From assembly GCF_900101165.1 (NCBI RefSeq), contig NZ_FNFK01000011.1, positions 1-57,056 of the forward strand: DNA of 57,056 nucleotides. Reading direction: 5' to 3'. The notes under the pieces are model-generated. The model was not told where the DNA came from. It did not search any database and saw only the letters and a program-made list of their open reading frames with translations. Below, in pieces: positions 21,597 through 29,873 of this stretch (its first letter is position 1; each line of letters begins with the position of its first letter). Source of the DNA: Alkalibacterium thalassium (GTDB lineage Bacteria > Bacillota > Bacilli > Lactobacillales > Carnobacteriaceae_A). Made by a program: the position numbers and the translations under genes.

Positions 21597-21611
21597 CTCC
21601 TTCATTATTAT

Positions 21612-23567
21612 TTACTTCATCCAGTTACTGATTTCATTCAGTCGCTCGATTCTAAGGTTTGGCAGGCCGGCACGTGACAGTCCATGACTCGATTTAGGGA
21701 AGAGAACAAGTTTGGTCCTGACTCCCTGTTTCTTCATAGCTGTATACATCTGCTCACCTTGTTCCTGCGGGCATCTCAAGTCTTCCTGTCCGTGGATGAC
21801 CAGCAGAGGTGTCTTGATATTCTTAGTATAGGCTAACGGAGACATTTTCCACAGGTCTTCCATTTGAGAGACGTCTCTTTTCAACTGGAATTCTACGAAG
21901 AACGCGCCCACATCACTGGTCCCGTAGAAGCTGACCCAGTTTGATATGCATCGCTGCGTTACAGCAGCCTTGAAACGGTCAGTGTGTCCGACGATCCAGT
22001 TTGTCATAAATCCACCGTAACTTCCACCTGCAACATATACATTCGACTGATCGATCTCCGGGTGCTGTTCCAAAACATAATCCGTACCTAGCATCAGATC
22101 CTCATAGTCCTTGTTTCCGTAATCGCCGAGAATGGACGCAACAAAATCCTGTCCGTAGCCGTTTCCTCCACGAGGATTCAGAAGGATTACACCGTATCCT
22201 TCTGCTGAGAGCTTCTGCATCTCATGGAAGAACGTTTCTCCGTAACACACCTGAGGGCCCCCATGGATATAGAGAACAGCTGGATGGTTTTCACTCTTGT
22301 CCACAGGTGGAACGTACCATCCCTGGATATCCCAGTCGTCTGCTCCTTTGTACCAGAATCTTTCCACAGGCGTGATTTGATGCGTGTCTTCAAACGCAGC
22401 GTTCGGATTATACAGATCCGTTACTTCTCCGGTTTCGACATCAATCAGCCCGAGAACGCTTGGTGTCGTCAAGTCAGAATAGGAAACTGCAAAAGTAGAG
22501 GCGTCCACAGGATCTCCATCTGTAATATGGAACGGCTTGTCCACCAGACATTTACTGCCGGCAGTTTTGTCTCCTTTGTACAGTTTCAGCTTGCCATGTT
22601 CGGTAACTGGATAGACAAAAGAGTCATCGTCCAGCCACTTGATCGGAAATCCCTTGGTTTTCTGCTGGAAGTCTCCGATGATCAGATCACCAACGTATTT
22701 ATCCTCAACTGACAGTGACTCGAAAGTATGGTTTGCTCTGTCCCAGCCGTAAATTTTATCGAGGGTTACAAAAGCATGAGAAAAATCATTTCCAGTAAAT
22801 AGGAAGTAGTTTTCCGACTCGTTTACAGCTTCAAATGAAAAGCTGCCTTCCGGTATATTTTCAGTGACGAGACGGGCTGTCTCCGAGGCAATGTCGTATT
22901 CGTAGACGCTTGCTCCGTAGACCCATTCATCATCTAGATTCAGCTTATCCACATAGAGCAGAAAAGATTCGTCTTTAGAAACATATTGAAGTCTGAAAGG
23001 ACGGTCTTTCTCAAGAATTAGCGTCGATTCCTTTTTGGCCACACTGATTTTCTTAACTTGCTGCAGACAATTTTTTTCAGTAATCCCCTGACCATCCATT
23101 TTGTACTGCAGTTTAGTAATCGTCACTGGCTTGACTTTGTCATCGGACTTGCTGTCATTCTCTGCTTTTTCCTTATCCTGGTCGGGATCGACAGTCGTCT
23201 GATAATAGAGTGACCCACTGTTGCTTGTCCATTCAAATGAACTGACGCCTTGTTCCTCATCAGTCAGAGCAAAGGCAGTTCCACCTCTCAAAGGCATCAA
23301 GTAAATCTGAGGCTTCTCGCCTTTTTTACCGGCCAGAAAACTGATCCATTCCTTGTTCGGAGAGATTTTGATTTGGGAAGGATTCAACTCTTCATCGATC
23401 CACATGATCCGTTCCTTCGATTTCTGATCGATGCTCCATAAAGACGTCAGGTAAGTATTTTTTTCTTTGTCTGTTCGGGTTTCCAGGTAAAAGATACGGT
23501 CATCCAGAACAATCGGCTGTGATACATTCTTCAAGTCAAACAGGCTTTCACTCGTTATGTGCTTCAT
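21612..23567 (-). CDS. S9 family peptidase (acylaminoacyl/dipeptidyl peptidase type)
   Basis: This is a serine peptidase of the prolyl oligopeptidase clan, 651 aa. The N-terminal ~390 residues form a beta-propeller-like region (LMPLRGGTAFALTDEEQGV). The C-terminal alpha/beta-hydrolase domain has the nucleophile in GGSYGGFMTNW (about S518), the acid in VIHGQEDLRCP and the His in SSHGLSR, so the triad is complete. There is no signal peptide, so it should act on small peptides in the cytoplasm. It has a divergent promoter region with ldh and its own terminator. Confidence 0.92.
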   Translation of the reverse strand: MKHITSESLFDLKNVSQPIVLDDRIFYLETRTDKEKNTYLTSLWSIDQKSKERIMWIDEELNPSQIKISPNKEWISFLAGKKGEKPQIYLMPLRGGTAFALTDEEQGVSSFEWTSNSGSLYYQTTVDPDQDKEKAENDSKSDDKVKPVTITKLQYKMDGQGITEKNCLQQVKKISVAKKESTLILEKDRPFRLQYVSKDESFLLYVDKLNLDDEWVYGASVYEYDIASETARLVTENIPEGSFSFEAVNESENYFLFTGNDFSHAFVTLDKIYGWDRANHTFESLSVEDKYVGDLIIGDFQQKTKGFPIKWLDDDSFVYPVTEHGKLKLYKGDKTAGSKCLVDKPFHITDGDPVDASTFAVSYSDLTTPSVLGLIDVETGEVTDLYNPNAAFEDTHQITPVERFWYKGADDWDIQGWYVPPVDKSENHPAVLYIHGGPQVCYGETFFHEMQKLSAEGYGVILLNPRGGNGYGQDFVASILGDYGNKDYEDLMLGTDYVLEQHPEIDQSNVYVAGGSYGGFMTNWIVGHTDRFKAAVTQRCISNWVSFYGTSDVGAFFVEFQLKRDVSQMEDLWKMSPLAYTKNIKTPLLVIHGQEDLRCPQEQGEQMYTAMKKQGVRTKLVLFPKSSHGLSRAGLPNLRIERLNEISNWMK

Positions 23568-23653
23568 TCCTCTAAAACTCCTCTTCTGCTTATCATCTTA
23601 AATACTCTTTAAATTTCTTTCATCATTTTCTCATTTATGTCAGGGTCCGTCAA

Positions 23654-23677
23654 TGTACAAAATTTTCATATTGTACA
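23654..23677. promoter_or_regulatory. Palindrome in the ldh/S9 peptidase divergent promoter region
   Basis: TGTACAA and TTGTACA are separated by 10 bp: two perfect 7-bp inverted arms about one helical turn plus one arm apart, as in a dimeric repressor site. It abuts a TTGACG -35-like hexamer for the peptidase gene on the minus strand and lies upstream of the ldh -10. It does not match the Rex or CcpA consensus as I know them. The regulator is unknown. Confidence 0.5.
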
Positions 23678-23709
23678 GTAAGCTTCTTATTAGTTTTGAC
23701 GATTAGCTA

Positions 23710-23718
23710 TGTTATACT
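23710..23718 (+). promoter_or_regulatory. Extended -10 promoter of ldh
   Basis: TGTTATACT provides an extended -10 element (TGnTATACT) about 33 bp before the ldh ATG. There is no good -35 at 16-18 bp. AAAGGAAAGGAATGATCAT precedes the start. Confidence 0.55.
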
Positions 23719-23750
23719 AAGAGTGTAAAAAAAGGGAAAGGAATGATCAT

Positions 23751-24734
23751 ATGAACGACAGAAAAAAACAGCAGAAAATCATTCTCATAGGTGATGGAGC
23801 TGTCGGTTCAAGTTATGCCTACTCACTGATCAATCAGAATATCGGGCAGGAGCTTGGCATCATTGATGTCAATACAGAAAAGGCAGAAGGAGATGTAATG
23901 GACCTGAACAGTGCCTTGGCCTTCACTGCACCTAAGAAGATATATGTGGCTGATTATGCGGACTGCCATGATGCTGATCTGGTCGTCTATACTGCCGGAG
24001 CTTCTCAGAAACCCGGAGAGACCCGACTGGATCTGACCGAAAAGAACCTTCGCATTACTAAGGATGTCGTGGAGAAAGTAATGGCCAGCGGATTCAATGG
24101 CATCTTCCTGGTTGCGACCAATCCAGTGGATATCCTGACCTATGCTGTATACAAGTTGTCCGGCCTCCCTTCTCATCAGGTAATCGGATCTGGAACGTCG
24201 CTTGACAGCGCACGATTCCGTCAGGCAGTTGCCAATCTGCTGGATGTGGATGTCCGGAATGTTCACGGCTACATCATCGGTGAACACGGAGATACTGAAT
24301 TCCCCGTCTGGTCACATGCTAACGTTGCCGGCCTTCAGATCAATGAGTGGCTGAACAATAACCCGGATACAGATGAACAGGCCCTCGTTGAGATTTTCTT
24401 CTCCGTGCGAGACGCCGCTTATGAAATCATCAAGCGTAAAGGTGCGACATTTTACGGTATCGGAGTATCGCTGGCCCGTATCACCCGGGCCATTCTGAAC
24501 AATGAACATGCTGTCCTGCCTCTGTCAGTTTACCTTGAAGGAGAGTACGGACAGAATGATATCTACATCGGCTCCCCCGCCATCATCAATCAGAGAGGGA
24601 TCGAAAAAATCGTCGAGATTCCACTTAATGATTCCGAAAAGGAGAAAATGACTCATTCAGCAGATACCATCAGAAATCACCTGAAAGAAGTCCTGGATAA
24701 AAATCCGGATTTAGGTTTCACGATCTCTGACTGA
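23751..24734 (+). CDS. ldh: L-lactate dehydrogenase
   Basis: Ldh reduces pyruvate to L-lactate and regenerates NAD+ in fermentation. The Rossmann glycine motif [10 protein letters not shown] is near residue 14. The substrate-binding Arg region ([11 protein letters not shown]), [11 protein letters not shown] and the catalytic His in [11 protein letters not shown] (about H179) are all present. It is 327 aa, a usual length. The gene stands alone between a divergent promoter region with a palindrome and a very strong terminator. Confidence 0.97.
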   Translation: MNDRKKQQKIILIGDGAVGSSYAYSLINQNIGQELGIIDVNTEKAEGDVMDLNSALAFTAPKKIYVADYADCHDADLVVYTAGASQKPGETRLDLTEKNLRITKDVVEKVMASGFNGIFLVATNPVDILTYAVYKLSGLPSHQVIGSGTSLDSARFRQAVANLLDVDVRNVHGYIIGEHGDTEFPVWSHANVAGLQINEWLNNNPDTDEQALVEIFFSVRDAAYEIIKRKGATFYGIGVSLARITRAILNNEHAVLPLSVYLEGEYGQNDIYIGSPAIINQRGIEKIVEIPLNDSEKEKMTHSADTIRNHLKEVLDKNPDLGFTISD

Positions 24735-24758
24735 TATTTTGCATCTTCAAGTGATCTA

Positions 24759-24818
24759 CAATATAAAACAGGGACCGTCAGCCGATTTATACCAGCTGAC
24801 GGTCCCTGTTTTATATTG
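24759..24818. terminator. Very long bidirectional terminator after ldh
   Basis: A perfect stem of about 24 bp (CAATATAAAACAGGGACCGT... and its complement) has A-run and T-run on either side. It can stop both ldh and the converging minus-strand NusG-II gene. Confidence 0.93.
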
Positions 24819-24822
24819 AAAA

Positions 24823-24900
24823 GAACAGCCGCCACCGGACGTTTTCTCTGCCCCCTTATTACAAGAGTTTAGAGAAAAACATTCAGGTTTCGGCTGTTTT
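24823..24900 (-). terminator. Possible additional terminator after the NusG-II gene
   Basis: AACAGCCG...CGGCTGTT arms lie about 75 bases apart on the minus strand, directly past the stop codon and ending in TTCTTTTC. The loop is long, so this is weaker than the adjacent hairpin. Confidence 0.4.
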
Positions 24901-24901
24901 A

Positions 24902-25345
24902 TTACATTGGTATGATTATGTCATCTTCTTCGTGAATTTCCTGTCCATCCTGATTCTCTGCATGAATCTCGATTATGAGCTGATGAGGCAGGACAACAAC
25001 TGTTTCGCCAGGCTGACTGATCCAGCCTCTTCTCACTCCGAGCTGATCCGGACTGTTGTCTTCACGGTTGCGAATACGCGTGCCGTCCACTTCAATGATA
25101 TTGTACTGCCCGTCACGAGGTTCGAGCCTGAATTCCTCTTGTGGTGTTTCCTCGCTCAGTTCCACACGGTACACTTCTTCTCCAGATATTTTAACTGTAG
25201 CAATGATCCGGGCGTCCTCATCGATGCTGCTCAGCTGGTAGCCGTATACAATATGCGGGATGAAGGATGCGACCAGAAGAATGATGATAATGGCGACATC
25301 CATCGGTTTCATCTTTCTCAAATGGAAAAGAACCTTATCTATCAC
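24902..25345 (-). CDS. NusG domain II-containing membrane-anchored protein
   Basis: This 147-aa protein has one N-terminal membrane segment (MDVAIIIILLVASFIPHIV). It is followed by a beta-rich extracytoplasmic domain (ATVKISGEEVYRVELSEE...PGETVVVLPHQLIIEI) matching the NusG_II family of small secreted proteins, common in Firmicutes and sometimes next to FAD:protein FMN transferase genes. The function is not established. The start is GTG at 25345 with GGAGG seven bases upstream. It lies 52 bp after prs and may be co-transcribed. Confidence 0.82.
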   Translation of the reverse strand: MIDKVLFHLRKMKPMDVAIIIILLVASFIPHIVYGYQLSSIDEDARIIATVKISGEEVYRVELSEETPQEEFRLEPRDGQYNIIEVDGTRIRNREDNSPDQLGVRRGWISQPGETVVVLPHQLIIEIHAENQDGQEIHEEDDIIIPM

Positions 25346-25397
25346 CTGACCGCCTCCTTTCCTTTAATAAAGACGCAGGCTTTTAAACATCAGATAC

Positions 25398-26372
25398 TTA
25401 TCCTTTAAACTGCTTCTCAAACAATGGGGATACTGAACGGTTTTCATGGATCCGCTTGATAGCATGACCCATCAGTTCACCTACGCTGACTTGAACGACT
25501 TTATCAATTTTCTTGTCCTCTGGAAGCATGATGGAATCCGTGACCACCATATTTCTGATTGGGGAATCAGCCAGACGTTCCATAGCAGGTCCGGAAAATA
25601 CCGGGTGAGTCCCACAGGCATAGACTTCTTTTGCTCCTTTTTCAATCAGAGCATCTGCCGCAAGGGTAATCGTTCCCGCTGTATCGATCAGGTCATCGAT
25701 CAGTACGGCTGTTTTCCCTTCAACATTACCGACAATATTCATGACTTCTGCTACATTGGCTTTCGGACGGCGTTTATCAATGATGGCAATAGGTGACTTC
25801 AGGAACTCTGCCAACTTTCTGGCACGAGTCACTCCTCCGTGATCAGGAGAGACCACGACTGTGTTTTCTCCTCCAAGATTTCTGTCGATGAACCAGTTTG
25901 CCAGAAGTGACGCACCAAGTAGATGATCAACTGGGATATCGAAGAAGCCTTGAATCTGAGAAGCATGAAGGTCCAAAGTCAGCATACGGTCAGCCCCTGC
26001 CTGAGTGATCATATTCGCGACCAGTTTCGCCGTGATAGGTTCTCTCGAACGAGCCTTACGGTCCTGTCTCGCATAGCCGTAATAAGGCATGACAATGTTG
26101 ATCGTCTTGGCACTTGCACGTTTCAATGCATCGATCATAATGAGCACTTCCATCAAGTGATCATTAGTCGGCGCAGAAGTTGACTGCACAACATAGACAT
26201 GGTCCCCACGAATACTTTCTTCAATGTTGATACGGATTTCCCCATCACTGAACTTGTTGACGGATACTTTTCCTAATTCTACTCCTACATCCTTCGCAAT
26301 CTTTTCTGCTAATGGCTTGTTGGAACTCAATGCAAAAATCTTCAGTTTTGGATCAGAATAATGTTCGGACAT
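25398..26372 (-). CDS. prs: Ribose-phosphate pyrophosphokinase
   Basis: This enzyme makes PRPP from ribose-5-phosphate and ATP; PRPP feeds hpt and is the effector of PurR, both in this window. The motifs are [16 protein letters not shown], the catalytic flexible loop [30 protein letters not shown], and the PRPP loop [13 protein letters not shown]. The start is ATG 26372, with GGAGG five bases upstream; an in-frame ATG at 26384 overlaps that site. It follows glmU, the conserved order in Bacilli. Confidence 0.98.
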   Translation of the reverse strand: MSEHYSDPKLKIFALSSNKPLAEKIAKDVGVELGKVSVNKFSDGEIRINIEESIRGDHVYVVQSTSAPTNDHLMEVLIMIDALKRASAKTINIVMPYYGYARQDRKARSREPITAKLVANMITQAGADRMLTLDLHASQIQGFFDIPVDHLLGASLLANWFIDRNLGGENTVVVSPDHGGVTRARKLAEFLKSPIAIIDKRRPKANVAEVMNIVGNVEGKTAVLIDDLIDTAGTITLAADALIEKGAKEVYACGTHPVFSGPAMERLADSPIRNMVVTDSIMLPEDKKIDKVVQVSVGELMGHAIKRIHENRSVSPLFEKQFKG

Positions 26373-26481
26373 GTCGGCCTCCATAAATTTTATCTCATTG
26401 TTTTTACTACTATAAGTGTATGCCTAAGCACTGAATAAATCAACTGTATAAGGGCGTGAAAGCCCTGTTTTGAAGAGTTTT

Positions 26482-27855
26482 CTAATTTTTATGAGGCATT
26501 TTCTTAAAATAGCCCTCTTTATTTACTTGACGGGCACGAGCAATCGCCATCGCTTCTTCAGGAACATCATCAGTAATCGTAGATCCGGCTGCCACGTAGG
26601 TATTTGCATCAATTTTAACGGGTGCGATCAGGTTCGTATTGCAGCCAATAAAGGAATTATCTCCGACTTCGATGTGGTGTTTCTTTTCACCATCGTAATT
26701 GACGAATACCGTTCCGCATCCCAGATTGATATTTTCTCCTAGCGTTGCATCACCAACATAAGTCAGGTGGCCGACTTTCGTGTTTCTTCCAAGAGTCGCT
26801 TTTTTAACTTCTACAAAGTTTCCGATGTGTGCATGTTCTTTCACGACGGATTCTGGTCTCAGGTGACTGTTAGGTCCGATGTTACTCTCATTTTCCATTA
26901 TTGATGATTCAATCATCGAGCTCTTCACATGAACACCGTTGCCGATCTGGCTGTCTTCGATAATCGAATGCGCTCCGATGATACAGTCCTCACCAATGGA
27001 AGTTTGTCCTTTAAGATAGACGCCGGGTTCTACAAGCGTGTCCTGACCGATCACCACATCACTTTCAATATAAGTCTGCTCAGGATCGATAAAAGTTACA
27101 CCATTACGCATATGCTGCTCATTGATACGTTTCTTCATCAGCTTACTGGCCTGAGCTAATGCCACGCGGTCATTGACTCCCAGAGCGTCTTCCTTGTTCT
27201 CAAGCTGGAATGCAGAAATAAGCTCATTCTGTTTTTTTAGGATTTCCATAACATCCGGCAGATAATATTCACCTTGGGAGTTATTGTTGTCCACTTTTTC
27301 AAGTGCAGCGAATAATGCCTTGTTGTCGAAACAGTAGGTCCCAGTATTGATTTCCTGGACTGCCTGTTCTGCTTGAGATGCATCTTTCTGTTCAACGATT
27401 TTAGTGACTGATCCATCTTCAGATCTGATTACGCGACCATAGCCAAACGGATTATCCGCGTGAGCAGTAAGGACGGTAGCCTTCGCATTCACTTCTTCAT
27501 GATGAGCCATCAGCCCTTCAAGTGTCTCCTTAGTTAGAAGAGGTGTATCTCCACAGATAACCAGTGTGGTCCCTTCCTCGCTTTTCAGGATCGATGCAGC
27601 CTGTTCGACCGCATGAGCTGTTCCCAGCTGTTCTTCCTGGAGGACATAGTCACTCTTATCGCCTAGATACTCCTGAACGGTTTCAGCACCGACACCTGTA
27701 ACTGTGACGATTTTATCCATTCGAGCGCCAAGTGCCTGATCGACAACATGTCCGACCATAGGTTTCCCCATTACCGGGTGCATCACCTTGTAAAGTTTGG
27801 ATTTCATTCGAGTTCCCTGTCCAGCTGCAAGCACTACTGCAAATCGTTTAGTCAT
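26482..27855 (-). CDS. glmU: Bifunctional GlcNAc-1-P uridyltransferase / GlcN-1-P acetyltransferase
   Basis: GlmU carries out the last two steps to UDP-GlcNAc. The N-terminal uridyltransferase has the [20 protein letters not shown] loop and QLGTAHAV. The C-terminal left-handed beta-helix is visible as hexapeptide repeats from about residue 250, with [20 protein letters not shown] and the acetyltransferase active-site region [13 protein letters not shown]. At 457 aa it is full length. ATG has AGGAG six bases upstream. It precedes prs by about 110 bp. Confidence 0.98.
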   Translation of the reverse strand: MTKRFAVVLAAGQGTRMKSKLYKVMHPVMGKPMVGHVVDQALGARMDKIVTVTGVGAETVQEYLGDKSDYVLQEEQLGTAHAVEQAASILKSEEGTTLVICGDTPLLTKETLEGLMAHHEEVNAKATVLTAHADNPFGYGRVIRSEDGSVTKIVEQKDASQAEQAVQEINTGTYCFDNKALFAALEKVDNNNSQGEYYLPDVMEILKKQNELISAFQLENKEDALGVNDRVALAQASKLMKKRINEQHMRNGVTFIDPEQTYIESDVVIGQDTLVEPGVYLKGQTSIGEDCIIGAHSIIEDSQIGNGVHVKSSMIESSIMENESNIGPNSHLRPESVVKEHAHIGNFVEVKKATLGRNTKVGHLTYVGDATLGENINLGCGTVFVNYDGEKKHHIEVGDNSFIGCNTNLIAPVKIDANTYVAAGSTITDDVPEEAMAIARARQVNKEGYFKKMPHKN

Positions 27856-27939
27856 TAGTTTCTCCTCATCATTTCTATTTATAGTTCCCTTACCCTTGCT
27901 TAATCAGCATGTCCAAAAGGGCATACAAAACCTCTTTAC

Positions 27940-27968
27940 ATCATACTTTATGACTAAGCTGTTTTCAA
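27940..27968 (-). promoter_or_regulatory. Promoter of glmU
   Basis: The minus strand has TTGAAA (27968-27963), 17 bp, then TATGAT (27945-27940). It gives a leader of about 75 nt before glmU. Confidence 0.7.
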
Positions 27969-27987
27969 GTTTCATAAGGTGTATTGT

Positions 27988-28016
27988 TTGTCGTATTTAT
28001 TACAGTTTCCTATAAT
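27988..28016 (+). promoter_or_regulatory. Promoter of the stress-protein gene
   Basis: TTGTCG, 17 bp and TATAAT stand 75 bp before the ATG at 28091, divergent from the glmU promoter. No sigma-B type promoter was recognised. Confidence 0.6.
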
Positions 28017-28090
28017 TAAATTATATTATAAATGAGTGAACTAGAAAATAGATGGTTCTATTTCTGCCATCTTCAGGAAGGAAGCGTTTA

Positions 28091-28711
28091 ATGAATAAAG
28101 ATTTTACAGTCATAGGCAGCTATCCCACTGAAAGAGAAGCTGAACAGGTCGTTCGTCGCCTGATGGACGAAGGTACGGATAAAAAGGATATAACTATTTT
28201 TACCAACAAGGATAAAGGCAATCAGCTTCGAAACCCGGACAATGTCGATGTAGCCAATCCGGATGTCAACGGAACTGATAAAGATCATGACAACGAAAAG
28301 AGTTTCTGGGAATCACTGAAAGATGCTTTCTTAGTGAGAGATGATGAGTATTACAATGATTCAAATTATATACAGGAAGATGATACGCTCCACATGTATC
28401 GGGATGACTTGAAGAAAGGTCACCTGGTTGTCGCTATCGATCGTTCTGATAAAACAGATAATGTAGAAAATCCGACATCATCTTCCGCTACACATGCCGG
28501 AGATCCGGATCTTGAAACACTTGGAACAACAGCCGGTTTTCCTAATGAGGGAAGCGTTCAGGGAATGGGTGACGGCGGTCAGCCGCCGATGGAACCTAAA
28601 ACGAATGACGGAACCCCTCCGGAACTGGAAGACACACACGGAGAAGCTGATGTGGATGATTCAACAGAAGACCGTCTTCGTCAGACACGCAAGGAAGACC
28701 TCGACACCTAG
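28091..28711 (+). CDS. General stress protein 17M-like (YflT) domain protein
   Basis: The N-terminal ~100 residues match the YflT/heat-induced stress protein domain (MNKDFTVIGSYPTEREAEQV, a typical opening that reads like a ferredoxin-like alpha/beta fold). The remaining ~100 residues are acidic and low in complexity (D, E, T, P, G) and probably disordered. The start is ATG 28091, preceded by AAGGA at 8 bases; an open frame continues to 28052 without a site. It is monocistronic with a promoter and terminator. The exact function is unknown. Confidence 0.82.
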   Translation: MNKDFTVIGSYPTEREAEQVVRRLMDEGTDKKDITIFTNKDKGNQLRNPDNVDVANPDVNGTDKDHDNEKSFWESLKDAFLVRDDEYYNDSNYIQEDDTLHMYRDDLKKGHLVVAIDRSDKTDNVENPTSSSATHAGDPDLETLGTTAGFPNEGSVQGMGDGGQPPMEPKTNDGTPPELEDTHGEADVDDSTEDRLRQTRKEDLDT

Positions 28712-28732
28712 ACTGAAAGATTTCTGAATAAG

Positions 28733-28768
28733 TAAAAAGCCTGCCGGAGATGGCAGGCTTTCCTTTTT
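28733..28768. terminator. Bidirectional terminator between the stress gene and purR
   Basis: An AAAGCCTGCC...GGCAGGCTTT stem has T-runs on both strands. It terminates the plus-strand stress gene and probably also purR. Confidence 0.9.
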
Positions 28769-28851
28769 GTCATTTATTTACTACTCAACTCGAGATAGTC
28801 CCTCAGTGGGCATTACTCACTGATTTTCCAGCCAACAATAGCTGCCATAGC

Positions 28852-29673
28852 TTACTCGATAGAGAAGTTTCCAGGAGATACTTCGATCGTGCGGTCCTGT
28901 GTGTTGACCTTATCAACTTTAATCAGTGAGGTGTAATCTTTCACTGAACGTTCCCCATTAAATATATTTTCAGCAATAACCGTTGCGCCAACTACTTCAG
29001 AATTGAATTCTTCGATCAGGCTGATCATGCCGTTGACCGTACCTCCGCCTTTCAGGAAGTCATCTACGATCAGCACCTTTGAACCCATGTCCAGACTTCT
29101 TCTGGACAGCTCCATTTTCTCCACTCTATCGGAAGATGAGCCGGACACATAGTTGATGCTGACTGTGGACCCTTCAGTCACTTTTGAGTCTCTTCTGACA
29201 ATAACAAACGGAACATTCAGATAGAAGGCCACGGACTGAGCAATCGGCACACCCTTAGTCGCAACAGTCATCACGCTGTCCACGTCTTTATCCATATATC
29301 GGGAAGCAATAACTCGTCCAATGCCCCTCAGCCATTTTGGATCCCCCAGCATATCGGACAAATAGACATATCCACCGGGAAGCAGTCGCTTGGAATAATT
29401 CAGCTCTTCACACAAGTCGCGGATAAACAGTTCAACATCTTCTGCTTTCATCTTTGGAATATATTTGACTCCTCCAGCTGCTCCGGACAGAGTCTCAAGG
29501 AAGCCGATGCCTCTTTTGGCAAAGGTTTCTTTTACAATGGTAAGATCTTCACTGATACTTGATTTTGCAGACTCATACCGTTTTGAAAACAGAGTGAGTG
29601 GAATCAATGTGTGGGGATGTTCAATCAGATAATGTGTAATATCGATCAGTCGTTCGCTGCGTTTTACTTTCAT
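28852..29673 (-). CDS. purR: Pur operon repressor PurR (Gram-positive type)
   Basis: PurR binds PurBox sites of purine genes and responds to PRPP. An N-terminal winged helix (KRSERLIDITHYLIEHP) precedes a phosphoribosyltransferase-like domain with the PRPP motif VLIVDDFLKGGGTVNG (about residues 200-215). At 273 aa it matches the Bacillus and Lactococcus regulators. The start is ATG 29673, with AGGTG nine bases upstream; GTG at 29685 is in frame but lacks a site. In Bacillus purR lies near ispE, veg and glmU, so the neighbourhood is conserved in part. Confidence 0.96.
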   Translation of the reverse strand: MKVKRSERLIDITHYLIEHPHTLIPLTLFSKRYESAKSSISEDLTIVKETFAKRGIGFLETLSGAAGGVKYIPKMKAEDVELFIRDLCEELNYSKRLLPGGYVYLSDMLGDPKWLRGIGRVIASRYMDKDVDSVMTVATKGVPIAQSVAFYLNVPFVIVRRDSKVTEGSTVSINYVSGSSSDRVEKMELSRRSLDMGSKVLIVDDFLKGGGTVNGMISLIEEFNSEVVGATVIAENIFNGERSVKDYTSLIKVDKVNTQDRTIEVSPGNFSIE

Positions 29674-29733
29674 TTTTACTTTCACCTCATTATGTAACGT
29701 ACATTACAATCTATTACTGACCATTCTACCTCT

Positions 29734-29746
29734 TTTATTCGGAAAT
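29734..29746 (-). promoter_or_regulatory. Possible single PurBox upstream of purR
   Basis: The minus strand reads ATTTCCGAATAAA, 11 of 13 matches to the PurBox consensus as I recall it (AWWWCCGAACWWT). Functional sites usually come in pairs and no second copy is obvious, so this is weak. Confidence 0.3.
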
Positions 29747-29826
29747 TCATAGGTTTTTTATTGCTTTAAATAATAAATGTTCGTCTATTGTGATTTCTTT
29801 TCGTCAGTACCAGTAATTTATTCTTG

Positions 29827-29866
29827 AAAAAAGAAAAGAGACCCGTCTGCCGAGGGTCTCTTCACG
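29827..29866 (-). terminator. Terminator after pyc
   Basis: A GAGACCC...GGGTCTC stem followed by TTTTCTTTTTT lies just beyond the pyc stop codon. Confidence 0.88.
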
Positions 29867-29873
29867 AATAATT

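Noticed and set aside
21414-21605. 63-aa minus-strand frame between the S9 peptidase and aspD
   Set aside because: It begins within the peptidase terminator region and covers the aspD promoter area; its composition is not protein-like.
27856-27935. Tiny leader ORFs (MPFWTC and MLIKQG, overlapping) ahead of glmU
   Set aside because: An AGAGG precedes the first, but six-codon frames occur often by chance and no attenuator hairpin accompanies them.
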